Shown: piece after piece, positions 1-8,253 of the stretch
Layout: each line of letters starts with the position of its first letter
Position numbering within the stretch: position 1 is the stretch's first letter
Source of the DNA: JAAXHF01 sp963665955
Lineage (GTDB): Bacteria > Desulfobacterota > Binatia > Bin18
DNA length: 64,000 nt
Direction: 5' to 3'
NCBI GenBank assembly: GCA_965231765.1
Contig: OZ246887.1
Span: 5,332,001 to 5,396,000, forward strand
The notes under the pieces: generated by a model
Told to the model about the DNA's origin: nothing
Database searches by the model: none
What the model saw: the letters and a program-made list of their open reading frames with translations, nothing else
Translations under genes and position numbers: made by a program

Positions 1-1628
1 CGCTGGACGCGGCGCCATTCGCCGCCTGGAAAGTCATGTGTGATCTCTCCGATCCACTCCGGGTCAACATCAAGTCCGTCAAGATCATATACCACCACGT
101 CAGCTGCCGCGCCTTGACGCAGCACACCTCGATCGGAGAAGCCAGCCGCATGGGCGGGCAGGGCTGACAGCCGATAATGGGCTTCTTCTAAGGTGATCTT
201 CTGCTCATCGCGGACCAGCCAGCGTAAAAAGTCAGTGGTGAACGCCCCGCCGGTAAAGAATTTGGTGTGCGCCCCGCCATCTGAGGCACCTGGAACAGTG
301 AAGCGTGAGTCGTTAATCATCTCGGCCGTGTAGTCAGCGTTGAAGCCACGGTTGGGGCCGAGGAACTCCACGTTCAGATCACCAGCGATGGAGAGATCGA
401 GCATGGTGTCGATCGGGTCTTTCCCCTGCTCTTCAGCTATCTGGCCGAGCGTTTTACCGACGTATTGTTCTAACTCAGTCTGGTCATTGGCGCTTTGTAC
501 AATCAAGGTCGGAATGGCTCCACCGACACCCGCCTGAATGACTTGGAGTTTGCGATCGGCCTCTTCAGTTTCCCGTTTAATAGCTTCACGCAGGGCTGGA
601 TTCTGCATTTTGGCTAATTTTTCTTGCTTTGTCCCGGTTGTCATTTCACGCCAGGCCGGGCTGGCATCGTATAAGTTCCAGTGCTCAAGAGTAAAGGCAA
701 AGCCCGTGCGATGGGTGCCAGTCTGGCCAAAGATGGGCAGCCCTTGCTCACGACAGCGCTCCAGCCAGTCGAGGCTCCGGCGGTGGACCTTGGGGTCTTT
801 GCGGGCAGCGACAATGACGTTATGCAAAATCGGCCGCCGGGCAATGTCGGCCAGTTTTTCAAGAAAAGCTAAGTCTTCTTTGATCATGCCGGTTGATTGA
901 GTGATCTGGATAAAACCTTCATCCCGGGCGCGTAGGACTTCGGCCAGACTCAGAATGTCCTCGTCGCTCATGATATCGGTGACCATGGGGGAGCCGTCAT
1001 AATCGGCTTGGGTCGAGTCCGGACCTAGGCGCTGAATAGAAAAGCCGCACAGACCCGCATCCATACCTTCATTCAACAAGCGTTGCATCTCTTGGCGTTC
1101 TGCCACAGTTGCCGGCCGATTTTTTGCTGCCTCAAGGCCCATAACGTAGGTCATGAGCGAGGCGGTCGGCATGTATTGAATGCAGTTCACGCCTTTGTCC
1201 GAGCGGTCGAGCGAGTCGAGATATTCGGGGATCGTCTCCCAGTCCCACTCCATGCCTTCCTTCATCGCATCGTACGGAATGGCTTCTGTCCGGGTCATGG
1301 TCAGCATAGAGCGTTCTTGAAAATCGGGTTTGACAGGCGCAAAACCAAACCCGCAGTTCCCCAGGACAACAGACGTCACACCATGCCAGCCGGAAATCGT
1401 ACAATATGGGTCCCAACGAATCTGGGCATCGTAGTGGGTGTGCAAATCAACAAAACCAGGCGCGACGATCAAGCCATCGGCATCGATGACCTGTTTGGCC
1501 GAGCCTGGTGCACGTCCTCCGATTTGGGCGACCTGGCCGTCCTTAATCCAGACGTCCGCCCGGTAACGTGGGACGCGGGTGCCATCAACAACCGTGCCGC
1601 CTTTAATGTGTAAATCGAATGTGGCCAT
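1..1628 (-). CDS. N-acyl-D-amino-acid deacylase family amidohydrolase (partial)
   Basis: Metal-dependent amidohydrolase of the D-aminoacylase/dihydroorotase superfamily, expected in the cytoplasm. The start ATG is preceded by a GGAGG ribosome binding site. The N-terminus (DLHIKGGTVVDGT) and the metal-binding motif LHTHYDAQ near residues 62-69 are typical, and further in come NCGFGFAPV and SDGGAHTKFF. About 542 codons are visible before the gene runs off the left edge, so only the extreme C-terminus is missing. It follows the small exported protein by 23 bp and probably shares its transcript. The substrate (N-acyl-D-amino acid, cyclic imide or related amide) cannot be told from sequence; the family call is secure. 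Confidence 0.85.
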   Translation of the reverse strand, partial: MATFDLHIKGGTVVDGTRVPRYRADVWIKDGQVAQIGGRAPGSAKQVIDADGLIVAPGFVDLHTHYDAQIRWDPYCTISGWHGVTSVVLGNCGFGFAPVKPDFQERSMLTMTRTEAIPYDAMKEGMEWDWETIPEYLDSLDRSDKGVNCIQYMPTASLMTYVMGLEAAKNRPATVAERQEMQRLLNEGMDAGLCGFSIQRLGPDSTQADYDGSPMVTDIMSDEDILSLAEVLRARDEGFIQITQSTGMIKEDLAFLEKLADIARRPILHNVIVAARKDPKVHRRSLDWLERCREQGLPIFGQTGTHRTGFAFTLEHWNLYDASPAWREMTTGTKQEKLAKMQNPALREAIKRETEEADRKLQVIQAGVGGAIPTLIVQSANDQTELEQYVGKTLGQIAEEQGKDPIDTMLDLSIAGDLNVEFLGPNRGFNADYTAEMINDSRFTVPGASDGGAHTKFFTGGAFTTDFLRWLVRDEQKITLEEAHYRLSALPAHAAGFSDRGVLRQGAAADVVVYDLDGLDVDPEWIGEITHDFPGGEWRRVQ

Positions 1629-1651
1629 GTGTGTTCCCTCCTTCGCAGAAT

Positions 1652-2125
1652 TTACTCCATACCAATTACTTTGACTTCAGTCAGTTGTAAGCGCTGTTTG
1701 CGTTGCTCATACATGCCGGTAATCTTGAGTGGGCTGCCTGGGGGAGCCTGAGCAACTTTGGATAAGAGCGCCCGGGGGCCGACTAGGTTGAAGTCTATGC
1801 CCCGTCGGCCGACCTTTTGGAGAATCATCTTTGTACTCACTTGGGCATAATCCGGGGCAGAGATATCCATGATTTCAAACTGATATTCCTCCCGAAAACT
1901 GTTAATGCCCAAGGTTATTACCTCAATGTTGCCCCCTTCCGGCTTGGTGTTGAGAAAACCGCTCATCTCGACCTTAAACGGGGTACGGGAGTTTTCATCC
2001 CAGGGGTTATAGTCGCTCAAGCCAAACGTTTGACCGAATGTTGATGGGATGGCAACCAGGCAACTCATCGCGACCATACCGAAAATACCAAACAACTTAA
2101 GGGTATATGATCGATAGCTGTGCAT
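1652..2125 (-). CDS. Small exported protein of unknown function
   Basis: A 157-residue protein not recognised as a named family. I chose the ATG at 2125 because a GGAGG lies just upstream and because it opens directly into a signal peptide (KLFGIFGMVAMSCLVAIP, likely cleavage after STFGQ). Upstream in-frame codons would place the signal deep inside the protein. The mature part is about 125 residues, mostly beta-like, with no cysteines. Its start overlaps the end of the HtrA-like gene by 29 bp, which suggests translational coupling and a shared periplasmic role. Function is unknown. Confidence 0.7.
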   Translation of the reverse strand: MHSYRSYTLKLFGIFGMVAMSCLVAIPSTFGQTFGLSDYNPWDENSRTPFKVEMSGFLNTKPEGGNIEVITLGINSFREEYQFEIMDISAPDYAQVSTKMILQKVGRRGIDFNLVGPRALLSKVAQAPPGSPLKITGMYEQRKQRLQLTEVKVIGME

Positions 2126-3380
2126 ACGAGATTCCTCCGTCCTCAGTATTTTTCTGCTTGCTTCTAACCCATAGGTTGGAAGGGGGCAACGCCGGCCAGC
2201 GGATTGACTGGGCGATGTCAGGGTGAGGCGGGGTGCTGCGGCGTGGAGCCCCGGGGGCTTGGTTTTGCTGAAAGTATTGGTCGCGGTCGAGTGAACGGAC
2301 GGAGAGGGTTTGAATTTGGGATGCGCGTAATATCCGGAGTGGAATGTCCACTCCAGCCTCTCCTTGGGCCCACACTGTTCGGTAAAACTCGGCCTGGCTA
2401 CTGACCGTCTTGTTACCGACTCCAACAATGATATCGCCAGGTTTGAGCCCGGCTTGGGCTGAGGGACCGTCTGGAATAGTGGCTGCAATAAAGAGGTGAC
2501 CACCAACTTCTTCGGTAAAGAGGCCCAGCCACGGGCGGGGTGGTTTGGCGCTGTGTCCGGTAGCCAAGAGATCGGGCAAAATCGGTTTCAGTCGGTCTAT
2601 GGGAATAAACATATTGCCTGGCAAGCGGGGTTCCCCGCGCAGGGCATCGCCCACAAAGAGTGAGCCAATTCCTAACAAACTGCCATCAGGACCAATCAAA
2701 GCAGCTCCAGCAAAGTTGGGATGCGGTGGGGAGGTAAAAATGGCGTTTTCGAGCAGGTACTCCCAATAGCCGGTAAATTCCCGACGACCGATCACAAAAG
2801 TTGGTAGCACCGCTTCTGATGCGCCATAGCTGGCAACCAGGACTTTCGCTCGTTCCTTCAGTTCGGCGGAAAGCCCTAAAGGCATTGGCGGGACACCGAG
2901 TGGCTGGGCCGTCCGCAACAAGCCGAAACCTGTTTCATAGTCATGCCCAATGATCTGGGCTGAGACGACCTGGCCGTTCGAGCCTGTCACCTCGACTTCG
3001 ACCGCTTCAATGATGATATAGCCGATGGTCAAGACGAGTCCCTTGGCATCAATGACGACCCCGCTGGCTTGTCGTTCAGTCCCGAGAAATTGGGCGGTTC
3101 GTGCGGTTGGTGGGATGGTGGCCCGGATATGCACAACGGCGGCCAGCATTTCTGGAAGAGGAACTCCCTGACTCAGTCCGGCTGACGGCAGCCCGAGCAG
3201 CGTGAAGAGAACGAAGATAGCGCTCATGGAGCGAGAAAAGCGAGACAGCGGCTGTCTGCTGTGTTGATGGGTAGGGAGGGAGAACATGCTGTAGCAATTG
3301 TTTCCGGCAGGCCCGAAGAGCTGCCAATTGGTCATCTGGCCAGTGAGTGTAACGATTCGCATCGTGCTCAGCCTGCTCAT
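2097..3380 (-). CDS. HtrA/DegP-like PDZ protein with a degenerate protease domain
   Basis: Exported trypsin-fold protein followed by one PDZ domain. The ATG at 3380 has GGGAGG eight bases upstream; a later Met (MFSLPTH) would sit closer to the signal segment (SAIFVLFTLLGLPSAGLS), so the exact start is uncertain. The protease fold is recognisable (ASGVVIDAKGLVLT; near residues 106-118), but the positions of the catalytic triad read Tyr121 (TIGYIII), Gly151 (YETGFGLL) and Ala224 (NFAGAAL) where active HtrA has His, Asp and Ser in GNSGG. The PDZ domain (PRPWLGLF to about residue 370) is intact, with GLKPGDII. It is probably a chaperone, scaffold or regulator rather than a protease. It lies in one minus-strand operon with the metallophosphoesterase and the small exported protein. 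Confidence 0.8.
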   Translation of the reverse strand: MSRLSTMRIVTLTGQMTNWQLFGPAGNNCYSMFSLPTHQHSRQPLSRFSRSMSAIFVLFTLLGLPSAGLSQGVPLPEMLAAVVHIRATIPPTARTAQFLGTERQASGVVIDAKGLVLTIGYIIIEAVEVEVTGSNGQVVSAQIIGHDYETGFGLLRTAQPLGVPPMPLGLSAELKERAKVLVASYGASEAVLPTFVIGRREFTGYWEYLLENAIFTSPPHPNFAGAALIGPDGSLLGIGSLFVGDALRGEPRLPGNMFIPIDRLKPILPDLLATGHSAKPPRPWLGLFTEEVGGHLFIAATIPDGPSAQAGLKPGDIIVGVGNKTVSSQAEFYRTVWAQGEAGVDIPLRILRASQIQTLSVRSLDRDQYFQQNQAPGAPRRSTPPHPDIAQSIRWPALPPSNLWVRSKQKNTEDGGISYAQLSIIYP

Positions 3381-3418
3381 CGTCTCATCCTCCCTTGCTA
3401 TGTGCATAATTTTTCTTT

Positions 3419-4516
3419 TTACGCTGAAATGAAAGAAAATACAGCCTCCGAGAACGTGTTTTTTTCGGCCGAATGATCGATTGGACCATCCATCAGGCCA
3501 TTTGCGGGACTATTCATCGGACTATCTTCAGGACTCAGATTATAGCGCCCCACTGGTTGAAAACGGCCGGAGTCTCTATCGTAGCCACGAACGAGCAGGC
3601 TGATGCGAAAGCTGGTTGTGTGTCCCGCACAAGGAACCGACTCAATCTGATACAGGTGGTACTGAGCCATGCGCTGTGGGTTATGGTTGAGTGCGGAGGC
3701 GGAACGTACGCCGACGACTGGGATGGCCGTGTCGAGTTCCGATTGTCCTGACGGATGAATATGGCTGAGTATTGTTTCGTGTGCATGGCCATGAAGAATG
3801 AGGTCCACTCCGCCAGTCGCCAGTACATGCTGGAGCGCATTGGCATCATGCAGGTGCCGTCGCCGATTCAATCCGACATGAGTCGGCGGGTGGTGGATCA
3901 CGACAATACGGCACAGAGGCGTGTCTGCTAAGGCCCAGAGCATGTGTGCCAGGCGGGTCCGCTGGGCTGCTTCTACGTACCCCGTTGCGTGGAACAGGTT
4001 TGTTGGTCGGGCTGAACAGAGGCCGATCAGAGCCACAGGGCCGCGGATGCGGAGACTTGGAAATACAGCTGCAAGAGTGCCTGTTTCCTTGTTGATGTCT
4101 GGGCTGGCTGTTTGTGTGAGCGCCTTGAGGTGAGGCCAGTCATCGCAATCAGACCGCAAATAGTTTTCCCAATACTGCCAGACGTCGTGTGGCGAAGCGT
4201 CAGCATAGGTATCGTGATTGCCGGGGATAAGCGAAACATGCTGCTGGCCGCCGAGCTGTTGCAACCAGGGCAGGGCAGACTGGATTTCATCTGCGAGCCC
4301 GACATTGGTCAGATCTCCAGTCACAGTGATATGATCGGGGTGCTGAGTATGCAGATCACTAATGAGCGCCTCCAGGACCTCAGGGAGATGTTCCTTGCTG
4401 CGGCGGAGTGACCATTTGATCCAGCCGAGCGTTTGCTTGTTCAACCGCCATGGAAGGTGCTGAGAACGGACTGGAGTAATATGCAGGTCTGAGAGATGGG
4501 CTAAAGTGAAGGACAT
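3419..4516 (-). CDS. Calcineurin-like metallophosphoesterase
   Basis: Cytoplasmic two-metal phosphoesterase of about 365 residues. All classical motifs are visible in order: SDLHIT near the N-terminus, GDLTN, GNHDTY, IHHPPT and GHAHE. The arrangement matches the class III phosphodiesterase/CpdA group, whose members hydrolyse cyclic nucleotides or other phosphodiesters; the true substrate is open. The C-terminal 40 residues after LLVRGYDRDSGRF are low in conservation and rich in Asn, Ser and Met. It is the first gene of a minus-strand group, 38 bp ahead of the HtrA-like gene. Confidence 0.85.
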   Translation of the reverse strand: MSFTLAHLSDLHITPVRSQHLPWRLNKQTLGWIKWSLRRSKEHLPEVLEALISDLHTQHPDHITVTGDLTNVGLADEIQSALPWLQQLGGQQHVSLIPGNHDTYADASPHDVWQYWENYLRSDCDDWPHLKALTQTASPDINKETGTLAAVFPSLRIRGPVALIGLCSARPTNLFHATGYVEAAQRTRLAHMLWALADTPLCRIVVIHHPPTHVGLNRRRHLHDANALQHVLATGGVDLILHGHAHETILSHIHPSGQSELDTAIPVVGVRSASALNHNPQRMAQYHLYQIESVPCAGHTTSFRISLLVRGYDRDSGRFQPVGRYNLSPEDSPMNSPANGLMDGPIDHSAEKNTFSEAVFSFISA

Positions 4517-4569
4517 ACACAGGTTCGTATTGAGCTATTGTTTCGGGCGGTGAGGGTCGAAAAAGGCGG

Positions 4570-4636
4570 CAAACGTGAAGCGTCAAACGTGACGGGGACA
4601 GGACATATTTTTTCTTCACGCTTGACGTTTTACGTA
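4570..4636. repeat. Imperfect inverted repeat in a gene junction
   Basis: Between two minus-strand genes, the sequence carries an 11-base arm (CGTCAAACGTGA-like) and its imperfect complement (TCACGCTTGACG) separated by about 20 bases, the right arm being followed by TTTTACG. It could act as a transcription terminator for the upstream deazaflavin-reductase group on the minus strand or be a short palindromic repeat. Arm boundaries are approximate. Confidence 0.35.
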
Positions 4637-4639
4637 TGC

Positions 4640-5101
4640 TTAGCCGTTGATCCGCTCTAAGACGACCACCGGAATTTCTCGATCAGTTTTTCCCTGATAC
4701 TCATCGTACGGCGGATAAATCTCCCGCATCTTTTTCCACAGGTTTGTCCGCTCGTCTCCAGTCGCGGTTCGGGCTTTGGCGCGGAAACGATCGGCAATGA
4801 CTTGGACTTCAACTTCTGTATTGGCGGCAAGATTCAGGTACCAGGCTGGGTGTTTTGGAGCGCCACCTTTTGAGGCGACGACAACGTATGCACCGTTTGC
4901 TTCACCATAAATCAAAGGCATGACCAGCGACTTGCCGGAGCGACGGCCGGTCGTGGTTAACAACAGCGTTGGGATAGGACCTGGACCGCCAACCGGGGCG
5001 GAGTCCCACATATGACCATCGGCTCCATCCGTCTCAAGGTAGCGTTGCATATGATCGGCTATCCACTTGGGCAAGTTGTCCGGAACTCTCACTTCGCTCA
5101 T
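4640..5101 (-). CDS. Deazaflavin (F420)-dependent nitroreductase family protein
   Basis: A 153-residue split beta-barrel protein of the Ddn/DUF385 family, whose members use cofactor F420 to reduce diverse substrates. Diagnostic segments are the central LLLTTTGRRSGK (phosphate-binding of F420 in this family), VVVASKGGAPKHPAW and YLNLAAN, with the expected full length. AAGGAG precedes the ATG. It lies 24 bp downstream of the luciferase-like oxidoreductase, whose family also often uses F420, so a shared F420 step is plausible. Substrate is unknown. Confidence 0.85.
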   Translation of the reverse strand: MSEVRVPDNLPKWIADHMQRYLETDGADGHMWDSAPVGGPGPIPTLLLTTTGRRSGKSLVMPLIYGEANGAYVVVASKGGAPKHPAWYLNLAANTEVEVQVIADRFRAKARTATGDERTNLWKKMREIYPPYDEYQGKTDREIPVVVLERING

Positions 5102-5125
5102 GACATGTTTCTCCTTATCGTGAGG

Positions 5126-6217
5126 TTAGGCGGCTGCCTGCTTGGCATCCCTAGATGACCAGCTCCGCAGCTCAGGAGCCACTTCCTTGGCATACAAGGT
5201 CATGCTTTTTTGGACCTCTTCATACGACATGCCTGAAAAACTAAAGGTCATCGTCACTTGCATATCGCCAATGATAGCGCGTCTTTTTTCGTATTTTTCT
5301 AGGATCTGCTGCGGTGTTCCCCAGCAGTTGCTGTCGATAAAGGCTTGGGTCATCGCCTCAACGCCGACTGTCTTGAGCGCCTCTCCCGCACCGCTGTAGT
5401 TGGCATAGCCTTTGGAGTTCTGGAGATGCTCACCAAAGATTTCGTAATGTTGGGCAAAGCTACCAAAGTAGCGGCCCACATATTTATGCGCGTTTTCGTA
5501 AGCACGGTCTTTGTTGTCGTCACAATAGCCGAGATCGACGGTCATAATCGGCGGCGCAGTTGTGCCGTGAAACTGGGTATACAGACGCCGATACTCTTCA
5601 ATTGTCGGCATCACGTCAGGCCAGGGTTTGTAGGCGAACAGAGCTTGCACGGAACCGGTTTCGGCACACGTGGGGACGGTGTCTGGAGACATGGCGACCA
5701 TATAGCGTCGGCCTGCAAATGATTCGAGTGGGCCTGGGCGAAGAGCAACCTTCGGCTGTGGGTAATACTTGCCAGCGCCTTCCATATAGCCCTGCTCAAT
5801 GGCGTTGCAGATCATGAGGGCTGACTCATCAAAGCGCTCACGTGACTCTTCCAGCTCTTGCCGAAAGCCGATGTATTCTCGTTTGGCCAGTCCTCGGGCC
5901 ATGCCAAATAGGGCGCGTCCGTCTGACAAGTGATCTAGGACGAGCGTTCTCTCTGCCACACGGAGTGGATCATGCCAAGGCAAAATCGCACCCATTGTGC
6001 CGAGTTTGATGCGGTTCGTCGTCGCTGCCAAATAACCCAAATACTGATAATTATCGGGTGACATGGAATAGCTGGAAAAGTGGTGTTCGACACAAAAAAA
6101 GTTGTCGAAACCGAGCGGTTCGGCCAGCTGATTAATGGCATGCTCTTGTTTGTAGAACTCTTTGTCCGTCATGTGATCCTGATAATTATTCCAGAATGTC
6201 AAGTAGCTGATATCCAC
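5126..6217 (-). CDS. LLM class flavin-dependent oxidoreductase
   Basis: A 363-residue TIM-barrel enzyme of the bacterial luciferase-like monooxygenase superfamily, using FMN or F420. The start is GTG with AGGAGG seven bases upstream. Typical segments are FFCVEHHFS, IKLGTMGAILPWHDPLRVAE (strand 3 region), LSDGRALFGMARG and WGTPQQILEKYE near the C-terminus. Acts in the cytoplasm on an unknown organic substrate. It precedes the deazaflavin nitroreductase by 24 bp and follows the DUF1330 gene by 111 bp, giving a likely three-gene minus-strand unit. Confidence 0.85.
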   Translation of the reverse strand: MDISYLTFWNNYQDHMTDKEFYKQEHAINQLAEPLGFDNFFCVEHHFSSYSMSPDNYQYLGYLAATTNRIKLGTMGAILPWHDPLRVAERTLVLDHLSDGRALFGMARGLAKREYIGFRQELEESRERFDESALMICNAIEQGYMEGAGKYYPQPKVALRPGPLESFAGRRYMVAMSPDTVPTCAETGSVQALFAYKPWPDVMPTIEEYRRLYTQFHGTTAPPIMTVDLGYCDDNKDRAYENAHKYVGRYFGSFAQHYEIFGEHLQNSKGYANYSGAGEALKTVGVEAMTQAFIDSNCWGTPQQILEKYEKRRAIIGDMQVTMTFSFSGMSYEEVQKSMTLYAKEVAPELRSWSSRDAKQAAA

Positions 6218-6328
6218 AGTGTTCCTCCTACATTTGTGTACGGTCCATCTTTACATGCGCCTACGCATACTTGCACATACCTGGAGTGCCAGAGAAATTC
6301 CAGGGGCCTTGCAGGTGTGAGAGCTGCC

Positions 6329-6730
6329 TCAATTCTCGGGTTGAGGCTCCAAAAGCAAAGTCTTCGACGCCATGATGATATGCTTCTCGACCCCGTTCAT
6401 GCGGTGTTCATTGGCAGCTAAGAATTCGGGGCTGGTGGCCATATCGATAAACGCTGCGCGACTTGGGTAGTAGACGAGCAGTGCCCAATCCCAATCCACG
6501 TCTCCGCCTTCATGCAGAGCTGCCTCTGCCACCGGTCCGGCCCACAGGACCTGTCCGCCGCGGGCTTCGACCAGCTTCTGAACCGGTTTGGTATAGCGGG
6601 CATACGCTTCTCGACCGGTCCCGTTTCCATCCAGCGATTGCTCTCGGTACTTGATCAGATTGATCATCGTGACCGGCCCTTCGTCGGTGGACTCACGTAG
6701 GACGTCAACATTGAAATTGGACGAACTCAT
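6329..6730 (-). CDS. DUF1330-like dimeric alpha-beta barrel protein
   Basis: A 133-residue protein. The segments VTMINLIKYRE, LVEARGGQVLWAG, WALLVYYPSRAAFIDMATSPEF and EHRMNGVEK match the DUF1330/EthD-like ferredoxin-fold group of small cytoplasmic proteins, often linked to catabolic oxygenases. GAGGAG stands before the ATG. It is first in the minus-strand group with the luciferase-like enzyme and the deazaflavin reductase. No catalytic role is known for the family. Confidence 0.75.
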   Translation of the reverse strand: MSSSNFNVDVLRESTDEGPVTMINLIKYREQSLDGNGTGREAYARYTKPVQKLVEARGGQVLWAGPVAEAALHEGGDVDWDWALLVYYPSRAAFIDMATSPEFLAANEHRMNGVEKHIIMASKTLLLEPQPEN

Positions 6731-7062
6731 AGGTGCTCCTCATATTTTGATTGGTGCGTCAGCGTAGGGGAAACGAACAAACGGGATCATGATTCAGCAA
6801 CTCCTCGATGAAGTCCGAACAGTGCTCCGGCTCCACGACTACTCCATTCACACTGAGCGAGCCTATCGCACCCTTGCTCCAAAACCAATTGGCCGGGGGT
6901 AAAACGTTGCATCAGCGGGGTCAGGCTCAGGGGTATGCTGAGGTCTACCTGCCTCATGCTTTGGCTCGTAAGCACCCGCATGCCGCCTCGGTGTTTGGGC
7001 TTCAGCCTTTCCAATGTGAGAGTGTCCTGTATGATAAGACCTCCCTGCTCCAGAGGAAGGGT
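6731..7062. other. Divergent intergenic region
   Basis: About 330 bases between the minus-strand DUF1330 gene and the plus-strand CDP-alcohol phosphatidyltransferase. It must carry the promoters for both directions. An open frame in phase with the downstream gene extends up to 6808, but its translation has no family resemblance, so I treat it as noncoding. No repeat or clear -35/-10 pair was seen. Confidence 0.4.
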
Positions 7063-8253
7063 ATGAAAAAGGTGACAGGTAGGATGAAAACCGCTGTTTG
7101 GATACTCACGAACCCGGATCAGCCAGAGGTCAAAATCTGGGGTCTTCCTGGCTCGGAACGTTTGCGTCGCGTGTTAATCGCTGTCGGAACAGCAGCCGCA
7201 CAGATCGGGATAGGACCACTGTCCGGGATCCAAGCACGAAGCGGAGATGTGCTTATCTTTCGCTCCGATTACGTGTTCGATGAACGCCTCGTCCGCGCTC
7301 TGGTGGACACGCCAGCTTCAGATAATAGTATCCTTGTTGCCCCTGCTAGCCAGGATGTTGCTGCTGCCTCTGTTGAGGCAGGAAACCGCAACAAAGCGCT
7401 AGCTCTCTTCACTGATCCGGAATCTCTCGAAAAAGTAACGTTCCAAACCAACCTGCGAGTCATCACTCCAACCGACCTCGTCCTAGCCTACAACGCGACT
7501 CTCCGAAAATCTGATCCTCCTTATCTGCTGCCCATTCAACCTGAACGGATTGAGGAGATTGAATCCCGGATTTTCAACGCTTCGTATAAAGGCATCACTG
7601 ATCTGGTAACCAAATGGGTCTGGCCCCGCCCAGCTCAGGTCGTCGTGCGAGTCTTGGCCGATGCGGGAGTGCGGCCCAATACAGTGACTGCCCTGAGTTG
7701 GCTGCTGGTAATCCTGGCGACTTGGTTGTTTGCCTATGGCTATTGTGCCTTCGGACTGGCAGCTGCTTGGTTGATGACCTTTCTGGATACGGTCGATGGC
7801 AAGCTGGCGCGGGTCACCTTAACGTCGAGTAAGATAGGCCACGTGCTCGACCACGGTCTTGACCTGGTTCATCCGCCTTTTTGGTACCTGGCTTGGGCAG
7901 TGGGGTTACCTGCTGGCGCGGTCTGGCTTGGACCGGCGATCATGATTATCCTGGCCGGGTATATCCTGGGACGCTTGCTTGAAGGCGTTTTCATGCTGGC
8001 CTTTAAAATGGAAATACACAGCTGGCGGCCGATTGATTCTTTTTTTCGGACGATTACGGCTCGACGCAATCCGAATCTTATCCTGTTGTCACTAGGAACG
8101 CTGAGCGGCCGACCGGATTGGGGCTTGGTCTTCGTCGCGATTTGGACGCTGTGCTCAGTCGCGTTTCATACCGTCCGTTTGCTGCAAGCCTGTGGGCAAC
8201 GCTGGCGCGGGCAGCCACTCCAGATGTGGCAGGCATCGGAGAGGGCTGCATGA
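7063..8253 (+). CDS. CDP-alcohol phosphatidyltransferase with degenerate N-terminal nucleotidyltransferase-like domain
   Basis: Membrane enzyme that transfers a phospho-group from a CDP-activated lipid or alcohol. The hallmark motif DGx2ARx8Gx3Dx3D is complete (DGKLAR, then G, then DHGLD), inside a C-terminal half with about six hydrophobic helices. The first ~190 residues resemble the nucleotidyltransferase-like domains fused to some inositol-phosphate phosphatidyltransferases but lack an obvious catalytic signature. I chose ATG 7063, after GGAAGG; ATG 7084 is an alternative. The stop overlaps the next start (ATGA). It heads a lipid-gene run with a lipid kinase and a CDP-lipid synthase, which fits a head-group transferase role; the acceptor alcohol is unknown. 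Confidence 0.8.
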   Translation: MKKVTGRMKTAVWILTNPDQPEVKIWGLPGSERLRRVLIAVGTAAAQIGIGPLSGIQARSGDVLIFRSDYVFDERLVRALVDTPASDNSILVAPASQDVAAASVEAGNRNKALALFTDPESLEKVTFQTNLRVITPTDLVLAYNATLRKSDPPYLLPIQPERIEEIESRIFNASYKGITDLVTKWVWPRPAQVVVRVLADAGVRPNTVTALSWLLVILATWLFAYGYCAFGLAAAWLMTFLDTVDGKLARVTLTSSKIGHVLDHGLDLVHPPFWYLAWAVGLPAGAVWLGPAIMIILAGYILGRLLEGVFMLAFKMEIHSWRPIDSFFRTITARRNPNLILLSLGTLSGRPDWGLVFVAIWTLCSVAFHTVRLLQACGQRWRGQPLQMWQASERAA

